Of a stretch of DNA of 64,000 nt, positions 1-6,368 are shown piece by piece; position 1 is the first letter of the stretch; every line of letters starts with the position of its first letter. The stretch lies in assembly GCF_025311495.1 (NCBI RefSeq), contig NZ_CP104398.1:1550001-1614000 (forward strand), given 5' to 3'. A program made the translations under genes and the position numbers. The DNA is from Limosilactobacillus oris (GTDB lineage: Bacteria > Bacillota > Bacilli > Lactobacillales > Lactobacillaceae). A model generated the notes under the pieces. It saw only the letters and a program-made list of their open reading frames with translations. It was not told the origin of the DNA and made no database searches.

Positions 1-445
1 TAACGTTGTCATTTTACAAGCTCCATTCAATTTGATTATATGCATTATAATATAATCCTAATCAATGTCAATTAATATTTTAATGATGGAGGACGTGAAA
101 CGGACACTTCGGCTGATGAGTGTTGGCATTGGCTCGCCCGCCGGAGGGCACAATTGTTGATGATAAAATGATAAGAAAACGAGGGGCGGTGTCGTGCCAG
201 TAGTTGCTGGGCTAATGTGGTGGTTCGTTTATAGAATGACCTTAGTTAGAAGTGCTGATTATCGCCGCGGTCAGCTAAACAGTGCCTTTTTCATGCTCGT
301 TATGTGAACTATCAAAGGCGGGATGGTTGTTAGTCAAAAATGTATAGGTTATACTTATCGTGTAATTACCCTAGTGGCGAAATTTACGTATTTTTTATCA
401 GCGAGCGTTTTTCCAATAAATGGTATGCACTTGTAGACTACGTAG
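1..445. other. No recognisable gene at left edge
   Basis: I see no intact coding region here. Short open stretches lack ribosome binding sites and resemble nothing I recognise. The stretch precedes the 3' remnant of a surface-protein gene, so it may be decayed coding sequence or its old upstream region. Confidence 0.4.
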
Positions 446-643
446 TTCTTTTCCTATGGGACTGCCCAATCCGCTGGTCAACTCGCTGGGGCACAACTGC
501 CGGGCCAAGGCAACATTGCCAATCGGAAAGCAACATTGCCACAAACTGGTAATGATACTAATCGTCTGGCGATTGCGGGCCTAGCCGCTGCTAGCCTGCT
601 GGGACTATTTGGTCTTGGCAAGCGTGACCGGAAGAAAAACTAA
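446..643 (+). pseudogene. 3' remnant of an LPXTG surface-protein gene
   Basis: Only the C-terminal end of a sortase-anchored protein remains. The frame ending at the TAA at 641-643 reads LPQTGNDTNRLAIAGLAAAS, then LLGLFGLGKRDRKKN: a sortase motif, a hydrophobic segment and a basic tail. It closely matches the end of the intact protein at 6369-8837 (LPQTGNNDSLALAGLGAASL...). The frame is closed upstream by a TAG at 443-445 and no start or signal peptide is visible, so this is a truncated relic, probably of a paralogue of the downstream surface protein. A terminator follows at 663-714. Confidence 0.75.
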
Positions 644-662
644 ACGCTAGCTTAGAACAGGC

Positions 663-714
663 AAAGGAGCGTGACGGAAGCCACTAGATGGCTTCGTCGT
701 CACGCTCCTTTTTT
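663..714 (+). terminator. Rho-independent terminator
   Basis: A long hairpin pairs AAGGAGCGTGACG with CGTCACGCTCCTT and ends in a T run. It follows the LPXTG remnant. Confidence 0.85.
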
Positions 715-824
715 GCGTTCCGGCTCGGCGGCCAGCCGATTATTAAGGCCTTTTCTTTTGAAATCGAGCCGCTAGATGATAAAATTTATATAACGATAAT
801 TATAAAAATAAGGAGTAACGTTTA

Positions 825-1478
825 ATGATCAAAGTTGGAATAATTGGTGCTTCGGGCATGGCCGGGCGCACGATTTACAAACTGGCGGCGGCAACACAGG
901 ACCTGAACCCGATCGGAATTGTTCGCCATGAGAAGAAGGCGAAGGAGGTCCTGGGGGATGACGTCTAGCTCCTCAGCGGCAACATTTTCGCGATGACGGA
1001 TAGCCTCCTGTCACGGTTTGACGTAATTGTCGATGCTTTCGGAACCAATCCGGCAGACGCGGACCGGCACCTCAGGCTGGCCGAAAAGCTGGTTAATTTG
1101 GCCCGCAAAAATAAGATTCGGCTAATCTTCATCTTGGGTGCGGGGAGCCTGCAAACTGGGGAGGACGAGTACCTCTTCGTGGATGACCTTGAAAAAATAC
1201 CGGCTTCCTCCAGCTGGATCAATACGCCGCGCCAGCAGTTAAAGGAGCTCCAGTACCTAGAAACAATCACGGATGTCGACTGGGTCGGAATTTCGCCAGC
1301 GGCAACGTTTGAGCCGGGGCCGGCGGCCAGCTATCAACTTGGTAAGGATACATTACTCTACAATGGTCAGGGTGAATCGAAGGTAACCACCGGGACGATG
1401 GCGGAGGTAATCGTGAAGGAAATCCTCGTGCCGCAGTTCCACCAGGAGCGGTTTACCGTGGTTAACACGGGCAAGTAA
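825..1478 (+). pseudogene. NAD(P)-binding oxidoreductase (NmrA/SDR-like), amber-interrupted
   Basis: The frame from ATG 825 (RBS AAGGAG) begins MIKVGIIGASGMAGRTIY, a Rossmann GxxGxxG nucleotide-binding motif, and would give about 217 residues. An in-frame TAG at 966-968 (after GDDV) interrupts it. The same frame continues as LLSGNIFAMTDSLLSRFDVIVDAFG, normal for this family, so one substitution (for example CAG to TAG) explains the break. A distal piece could be translated from ATG 993, but it would lack the nucleotide-binding loop. In the family these are small cytoplasmic atypical SDR or NAD(P)H-binding proteins of uncertain substrate. It is either a recent pseudogene or is read through by amber suppression. 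Confidence 0.8.
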
Positions 1479-1535
1479 ATGGTGGGATGAGGAGGGGGAG
1501 TTACAGCACTTCCCCCACTAGCCGTTAGAAAAAGC

Positions 1536-1584
1536 AAACAGGTCTCCAGAGTTCGGCACTACCGAGCACTGGGGACCTGTTTTT
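1536..1584. terminator. Bidirectional terminator
   Basis: An inverted repeat pairs AAACAGGTC..CCAG with CTGG..GACCTGTTT. It carries a T run on the right and an A-rich left flank, and separates the interrupted NAD(P)-binding gene from the leftward kinase gene. Confidence 0.8.
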
Positions 1585-1610
1585 AGATAATAGTGAAGCG
1601 GCCGCAGCAA

Positions 1611-2963
1611 CTACTTCTGCGGAATAATAATGCTTTGTTCTAGCCAGTAGTTGTTGGAGCTGACTTCATGCTGGACCTGGGGATAACGGGCCAAAATCAT
1701 TTGTAAATTCTTTAGGCCAAGGCCATGGCTGCTTTCCAGATTGCCGTGGCTATTAGAAAGCTGCTGTAAGTTCAGTGCCTTTTCCTGGGTGGAGTTGCCA
1801 ATCACAATCCACTGCTGGTGGTTCTTAACGAACAGGGCGACGCTGACCTTCTTATCCTTCGACTGCTTGGCGGCCTTAATCGCGTTGTCCATTAAGTTCG
1901 ATAAAATCCGGATGAGGTCCAGTGGCGCCACGGTGTTAGTGAACTTGACCGGTTCGCTGATTTCAACCGCGACGTTCAAGTTGTCTTCCAGTGCCCCGAG
2001 CACTTTGTTGTAGAGCAAGCTCTTAACGTCCAGGTTGAGGACGTTCTTCAATTGCCCGAGGACACTTTCCTTTTGGGTGACGGCCTTTTCGGACGGGGTA
2101 ATCACCTGGTTCAGCACCTTCTTAGCCTCCGCCACGTCATTGTTTTCCAGACTACCGGTTAGGCTGTATAGAATGTTCTTGTAGTCATGCCGGAAGTGCC
2201 GCATTTCATCGTACATTTCCTCAATATGACTGGTGTAGTATTGCAGGTTATCAACTTCATCCTGCAAGCTGACGGCCAGTGCCTTGTAGTGGTAGTAGTT
2301 GGTAAAAGCCTTGATTGCCAGCAGGGCCACGACTCCGTAACCAACCGTGACCGCAATCGTTACCGGGAGCTTAGCAGGGTGGCCACCACCGTTGACCCGG
2401 TACATGTAAAAGAGGAAGGTCAGCATCAGGAGGTTAATAATCCAGGCCAGGATGGGGTACTGGATTGCCACGACGTCCGTATACCGAGCGAAGAGCTTCT
2501 CGGTGGCGACGATAATCCCGTACGCGACCAGGAAGGAGACGATGATTTTCGGGGTTCCCAGGATATAGTAAACAAAGTTGTAGTCGGGAACTTCGACCAC
2601 GACGTTGTACAGGGCGGTAATCAGCGAGCCAACGCAACCGAAAGTAATTAGCAGGATAAAATTGGCGTAGATATACTGGATTCCAATAATGTTAAACGAA
2701 ATCCGCCGGTGAATGATAAGATAGTAGATGATGATAAGCATCAAAATAATTGCCAGCAGGTTGCCGACCAGGCTGATGGCGAAGGCGTACAGGAAGCCCG
2801 CAATGATAAAGTACCACCAGCGGAAGTGGATATGACTGAGGCGACTGAACAGCAGCAGGTAGGCGCTGCCGTATAATAAGTTAAAGATGATAGCACTAAA
2901 AAACCAGTACAACATTGACGGATAAAACTGTGGGAGCAGTGCTGGAATATTGAAAAATTGCAT
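1611..2963 (-). CDS. AgrC/ComD-like sensor histidine kinase (GHKL)
   Basis: A 450-residue protein. The N-terminal ~215 residues hold about six hydrophobic segments. A short coiled region leads to an HPK10-type H-box, FRHDYKNILYSL, with the phospho-accepting His near residue 258. The GHKL ATPase domain follows, with N-box NLMDNAIKAAKQS and G-box SSHGLGLKNL. This is the architecture of quorum-sensing kinases of the AgrC/ComD/PlnB type, which sense secreted peptides and phosphorylate LytTR response regulators. The likely partner is the LytTR regulator at 5393-6145, unusually on the opposite strand 2.4 kb away with the Asp23 operon between. I see no agrB/agrD-like peptide genes nearby. RBS AGGAGG precedes the ATG. 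Confidence 0.85.
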   Translation of the reverse strand: MQFFNIPALLPQFYPSMLYWFFSAIIFNLLYGSAYLLLFSRLSHIHFRWWYFIIAGFLYAFAISLVGNLLAIILMLIIIYYLIIHRRISFNIIGIQYIYANFILLITFGCVGSLITALYNVVVEVPDYNFVYYILGTPKIIVSFLVAYGIIVATEKLFARYTDVVAIQYPILAWIINLLMLTFLFYMYRVNGGGHPAKLPVTIAVTVGYGVVALLAIKAFTNYYHYKALAVSLQDEVDNLQYYTSHIEEMYDEMRHFRHDYKNILYSLTGSLENNDVAEAKKVLNQVITPSEKAVTQKESVLGQLKNVLNLDVKSLLYNKVLGALEDNLNVAVEISEPVKFTNTVAPLDLIRILSNLMDNAIKAAKQSKDKKVSVALFVKNHQQWIVIGNSTQEKALNLQQLSNSHGNLESSHGLGLKNLQMILARYPQVQHEVSSNNYWLEQSIIIPQK

Positions 2964-3003
2964 GAGTTCCTCCTAAAAATAATTTACGGAAGCGGGTGGC
3001 GCG

Positions 3004-3753
3004 ATGAAGATTTGTCCGAAGTGTAATGGAATCAACTCAGACCAGGCGGAATTTTGCCGCCTGTGCGGGGCACAGCTCCAGTATAAGCTAACAATCAGGT
3101 GTCCTCACTGTGGCCGCTTGTGTTCGTTAGACCGAAAACGGTGCCCTAATTGCGGGACCCAACTTCCAACCACTAATGGTAAACCTAAACTGAAACTATT
3201 GTCACCCCAAAGTTGGCTGGGCGACAAAAAGTTGTTTGTTAAGCTGGGTGTAGCCCTGTTGATTATTGTAGGAATTCTAAGCCTGGTGGGGGTGCTAAGC
3301 AATTCCACTTATATTTTCCACGCGTCGGCCGTACGGAAAATTCAGCTTAGCTACCAGAATCAGCACCGGCAAACGGTTCTTAGCGAATATTACGATGTGC
3401 GTACGAGAAACCGCGACTACGCCAACTATTTCGGCGGCAAGCATAGTTACTGGCACCATCAGCGGGTGTTTAAGAGCACCGCTTACTACTATGGCGCGGG
3501 AAAACGGGGGTATGATAACCTTTGGCGGCAGCGGCGGGCCCGGCCCCTTGCCAAGTATTCCCTGAGCCAGCAAATTGGTCCGCAACAAAACGTGACCCTG
3601 ATTGAACATTCTCGGCACCTCACAGTCAAGCTGATTTCGAGCGAGCGGGACCGGATGAAGTTCTTGGACCAATACAATGATAGCGGGACCTGCCGTTATC
3701 CGGGCAAAAGCGATATTCGCTACTATCGGCTTCGAACACTGACTCAATATTAA
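3004..3753 (+). CDS. Zinc-ribbon membrane protein of unknown function
   Basis: 249 residues. Two zinc ribbons lie at the N-terminus: CPKCN..CRLCG near residues 4-22 and CPHCG..CPNCG near 33-51. One hydrophobic transmembrane segment follows near residues 79-98 (LGVALLIIVGILSLVGVLSN). The C-terminal ~150 residues are rich in Tyr, Arg and His and presumably extracellular; I do not recognise them as a known domain. The topology resembles TcaA/YvbJ-like zinc-ribbon membrane proteins, but that is only by architecture. The gene is divergent from the sensor kinase with only 40 bp between the starts, so the two may share a control region. Confidence 0.6.
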   Translation: MKICPKCNGINSDQAEFCRLCGAQLQYKLTIRCPHCGRLCSLDRKRCPNCGTQLPTTNGKPKLKLLSPQSWLGDKKLFVKLGVALLIIVGILSLVGVLSNSTYIFHASAVRKIQLSYQNQHRQTVLSEYYDVRTRNRDYANYFGGKHSYWHHQRVFKSTAYYYGAGKRGYDNLWRQRRARPLAKYSLSQQIGPQQNVTLIEHSRHLTVKLISSERDRMKFLDQYNDSGTCRYPGKSDIRYYRLRTLTQY

Positions 3754-3760
3754 AATCAAA

Positions 3761-3807
3761 AAATCCTGCCCGGAAGTGACCCATGGGCTGCTTTCGGGCA
3801 GGATTTT
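3761..3807. terminator. Bidirectional terminator
   Basis: AAATCCTGCCCG pairs with CGGGCAGGATTTT around a loop containing CCATGGG. It serves the converging zinc-ribbon gene and asp23 operon. Confidence 0.85.
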
Positions 3808-3826
3808 GAGCTATGCTGCTGATTAT

Positions 3827-4231
3827 TTAAGCGACTTTGCCGGCTTTCTGAGAGTCCTTCAGCTCAGCTTTAGTCTTGATGTCATTGATGTGGAGCTCAA
3901 ACTTAACCAATTGCAGTCCAGTCATTTGCTCGACTGCCTTGGCAATCTCCTTGCAGGTAGTTTTGAAAATCTCGGGAGCCGCCTTGCCGTATTCAATCGT
4001 GGCGTCCATTTTGATTGCGACCTGCTTTTCACCGGCGTCAACCTTGATTCCCTTGGTAATATCCGTGCCAGCCGTTACCTTATCAGCGAATTCGCTGAAC
4101 ACGTTTCCGTCCAGCGAGATAATGCCGTCAACGCGACTAGCGGTAATTCCCGCGATTTTCTCAAGCACCTGATCGTCGAAAGTCAGTTGTTGGTCAACGG
4201 TTGCGGTCGTACTTTGGTTAGTGTTAGGCAT
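3827..4231 (-). CDS. asp23: Asp23/Gls24 family envelope stress protein
   Basis: 134 residues from the ATG at 4231, chosen because AAGGAGG lies about 9 bases upstream; a GTG 21 bases earlier overlaps that RBS. The sequence LTFDDQVLEKIAGITASRVDGIISLDG is the typical start of the Asp23/Gls24 (DUF322) fold, and the family length is matched. Asp23 proteins are abundant cytoplasmic proteins held at the membrane by AmaP and linked to cell-envelope or alkaline stress. It is the last gene of the leftward amaP-DUF2273-asp23 operon and ends at a bidirectional terminator. Confidence 0.9.
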   Translation of the reverse strand: MPNTNQSTTATVDQQLTFDDQVLEKIAGITASRVDGIISLDGNVFSEFADKVTAGTDITKGIKVDAGEKQVAIKMDATIEYGKAAPEIFKTTCKEIAKAVEQMTGLQLVKFELHINDIKTKAELKDSQKAGKVA

Positions 4232-4254
4232 GGTAGTTCCTCCTTGTGGCACGG

Positions 4255-4446
4255 TTAGTTACCGCACTTGTCCAGTAGTTTGCGTGTAAAGTGGTTGAGC
4301 GAGTATCCTAGAATGTCTAATGCGTAGCCAATTGCGGCCAAAAACAAGGTGGTGAGCAGGATTGCCAGCATGGGGAGAAAGCCCCAGGTGACCCAGCTGA
4401 CACTGATGATTAAACCAGCCACCGCGAAAATTCCCGTGAGTTTCAT
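4255..4446 (-). CDS. Small membrane protein, DUF2273-like
   Basis: 63 residues from the ATG at 4446, with RBS AGGAGG 8 bases upstream. Two adjacent hydrophobic segments (FAVAGLIISVSWVTWGF and LPMLAILLTTLFLAAIGYAL) fill most of the protein, followed by a basic tail. DUF2273 proteins of this size regularly sit between amaP and asp23 in lactobacilli and are thought to act with the Asp23 complex at the membrane. The assignment rests on length, topology and position. Confidence 0.75.
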   Translation of the reverse strand: MKLTGIFAVAGLIISVSWVTWGFLPMLAILLTTLFLAAIGYALDILGYSLNHFTRKLLDKCGN

Positions 4447-4456
4447 CGTGCACCTC

Positions 4457-5002
4457 CTAGACAATTGCGACCTTTTGCTGGTGGTCGTACGGCGTGAGCT
4501 TGACCCGCAGCTTGCGCAGGTCAATGTTGAACTGCTGCTTTAAGTCGTTAGCGATGGTGTGGTGGAGACTTGCCCGCAAGTGCCGGGCGTCACTGCGTTG
4601 GGAAAGCATCGCCGTGATGGTGACGTCAGCTTGCCGGTGGCGCCGGTGCATTTTAACTCTCGCCGCGGCATTGTATAGGTCGTACGGTGCCAGTGAGAGG
4701 CGGAGACTTTTCTCTACTGCTCCCCGGTCGATGTTAACCTGGTAGGCACCATCGCGGACAATGGTCAGTTGTTTGACCGTAGTTGGCCGAAAAATGGCGG
4801 TAGCGATTGTCCCCACTGTTAAGATGATGAGGTAGATGGCGAAAACCACCAGTGTGAGCTGGCCTCCCGGTGTTGCCAGCCAGTTTATGGCGAGCTGGGC
4901 CGCCGCTTCACTTTGAAAGTACCATAGCAGGATCCCGCTGCCGGCGATTAGCGCCGGGATTAAAAATAGCAGGGTGACCCACCATTTTTGCCATGCTGCC
5001 AT
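4457..5002 (-). CDS. amaP: Alkaline-shock response membrane anchor AmaP
   Basis: 181 residues from the ATG at 5002; AAAGGAG lies about 8 bases upstream, favouring it over an upstream GTG at 5011. Two N-terminal transmembrane segments (about residues 8-28 and 50-70) are followed by a cytoplasmic region, IVRDGAYQVNIDRGAVEKSLRL, that resembles Asp23-type sequence and binds Asp23 in characterised systems. First gene of the leftward operon. The upstream 390-base intergenic region, shared with the response regulator, holds two sets of periodic direct repeats. Confidence 0.8.
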   Translation of the reverse strand: MAAWQKWWVTLLFLIPALIAGSGILLWYFQSEAAAQLAINWLATPGGQLTLVVFAIYLIILTVGTIATAIFRPTTVKQLTIVRDGAYQVNIDRGAVEKSLRLSLAPYDLYNAAARVKMHRRHRQADVTITAMLSQRSDARHLRASLHHTIANDLKQQFNIDLRKLRVKLTPYDHQQKVAIV

Positions 5003-5097
5003 CGGTCTCACTCCTTTCTGTCTTACCGGTGTTCTGTCGATGGTTTAACTATACCAGCTTTACGACTGGGGAGGGTGGTTTGCCGATGATCTAAAGG

Positions 5098-5130
5098 GAT
5101 AGTTAAGCAGTCCAAGAGATAATTAAGCCG
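5098..5130 (+). promoter_or_regulatory. Paired direct repeat, possible LytTR/AgrA-type box
   Basis: GATAGTTAAGCAG (from 5098) and GATAATTAAGCCG (from 5118) repeat with an exact 20-base offset. AgrA/PlnC-type LytTR regulators bind ~9-bp direct repeats with 20-21 bp periodicity, and AGTTAAG resembles the AgrA consensus. A TATAAT lies at 5165-5170, about 38 bases downstream. No protein-binding evidence exists, and the orientation relative to amaP or the regulator gene is unclear. Confidence 0.45.
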
Positions 5131-5240
5131 CTGGTCGTCTTTTCTTCACAGTCATACAGATGACTATAATTCGTCTATTAAGTGATAATACTTCAGGCCG
5201 CTGCTTGCCTAGGATTCTGGTTGCCATAGTCAATTTAAAC

Positions 5241-5293
5241 TGCATTGAGCGTCAGTATAATGCATTCAACTGACGTTTTAGTTCATTGAGCTG
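5241..5293 (-). promoter_or_regulatory. Triple direct repeat, possible LytTR boxes
   Basis: CATTGAGC at 5243, CATTCAAC at 5263 and CATTGAGC at 5284 recur at 20 and 21 bases. Read on the minus strand they are GCTCAATG, GTTGAATG and GCTCAATG, matching CCGTTCAATG found before the surface-protein gene at 6264. The array lies 100 bases before the response regulator gene and could mediate autoregulation or control of the leftward amaP operon. Confidence 0.5.
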
Positions 5294-5392
5294 TAAAAAA
5301 ACAAGAAGTTAAATCCGAACCCCGATTAAAGCAGGAATAGTCTGATATTATTATGGTTAATTGACTTATTTGTGGGAGGAGGTAATGACGAA

Positions 5393-6145
5393 TTGTTAGA
5401 CGTCTATATTTTAGAAGATAATCCGGTTGAATTATCGCAGATTGATAACTACGTTCGTCAGGTTGGGCAGCAGCTGAAAATCCAGTTAAATATTCACCTG
5501 TTTTCAACATTGGCACAAATTAGCCAGTCATTGCCGGAGCCTTCGTTGCGCAACGTTTATATTTTAGATCTTGAAATCGGTGGTGATGACCAGGCCGGGC
5601 TGAAATTTAGCCAAAAGATCCGTCAGTATGATTTGGCTGCATCAATTATTTTCCTGACGGTCCACGACGAATTACTGCCGACAACTTATCGGTACCAAGT
5701 CGAAGCACTCGATTTTATCGTGAAAAACCCTGAAAAGGTCGCGGCTTGTCTGGCCCGGGACTTAACGAAGGTCTTGAAAAAACTAGAAATGCCGCACCGG
5801 GGGCGGACAATTACCCTGCGGAGCCACTATGAAATCATGAAGGTCTATGTAAATGACATCCTCTGCTTCCAGAGCAATCCGGATAATACCCATGCTTCGT
5901 TTATGTATACCACTAACAACCAGCGGATTCCGATTAATATGTCGCTGCGTGAGCTGGAGGAACAGGCTGACGAGCTCTTCCGGGTTCACCGGAGCTACCT
6001 GGTCAACGTTGCCAACATCCGTAGCCTGAACGTGAAAAAACATGAGGTGAGTTTCGCTGCGAGTGAACTCACGGTGCCGGTTTCGCGGCTCAAGATGCGC
6101 AAACTAATGGAAATTTTGAACAACTACTCCTCGATTCAGTGGTAA
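5393..6145 (+). CDS. AgrA-like LytTR response regulator
   Basis: About 250 residues. I choose TTG 5393 because GGAGGAGG at 5375-5382 sits 10 bases upstream; a GTG at 5372 lies before that RBS. The receiver domain begins LDVYILEDN (acidic pocket) and carries the phospho-acceptor Asp in VYILDLEIGGDD near residue 57. A LytTR DNA-binding domain occupies the C-terminal ~100 residues (FRVHRSYLVNVANIRSL). Such proteins act as output of AgrC/ComD kinases, binding direct repeats spaced 20-21 bp. The kinase at 1611-2963 is the plausible partner. Repeats of this type lie upstream of this gene and before the LPQTG protein gene. Confidence 0.85.
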   Translation: MLDVYILEDNPVELSQIDNYVRQVGQQLKIQLNIHLFSTLAQISQSLPEPSLRNVYILDLEIGGDDQAGLKFSQKIRQYDLAASIIFLTVHDELLPTTYRYQVEALDFIVKNPEKVAACLARDLTKVLKKLEMPHRGRTITLRSHYEIMKVYVNDILCFQSNPDNTHASFMYTTNNQRIPINMSLRELEEQADELFRVHRSYLVNVANIRSLNVKKHEVSFAASELTVPVSRLKMRKLMEILNNYSSIQW

Positions 6146-6200
6146 GAGATGGGAGAGTGAGTAGAAACCAGTCTCTTAGCTATTTTAAAAGTAAAAACGC

Positions 6201-6255
6201 AGCAGTGTGGTAGCTGGCAGAGCATATAGGTTTATCCTGCCCCACACTCTTTTTT
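6201..6255 (+). terminator. Rho-independent terminator
   Basis: CAGTGTGG..GGCAG pairs with CTGCC..CCACACT and is followed by a T run, ending the response regulator transcript. Confidence 0.8.
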
Positions 6256-6263
6256 ATAGAAAT

Positions 6264-6293
6264 CCGTTCAATGATAAATATGACCGTTGACTG
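6264..6293 (+). promoter_or_regulatory. Paired LytTR-type boxes before the LPQTG gene
   Basis: CCGTTCAATG (6264-6273) and CCGTTGACTG (6284-6293) repeat with an exact 20-base offset. This fits the published LytTR half-site pattern ACCGTTNNT. TACAAT at 6317-6322 could be the -10 element. It suggests the adjacent regulator activates the surface-protein gene. Confidence 0.55.
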
Positions 6294-6368
6294 CATCATC
6301 GATTTTTAGTTCCTTGTACAATAAGCGGTGTTAATAAGACACTATCTGATATTGGGGGATTGAAAATA

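Noticed and set aside
2187-2651. Long frames opposite the kinase gene (also opposite the metallophosphoesterase, nox and preTA)
   Set aside because: Shadow frames with no RBS; composition follows codon positions of the real genes.
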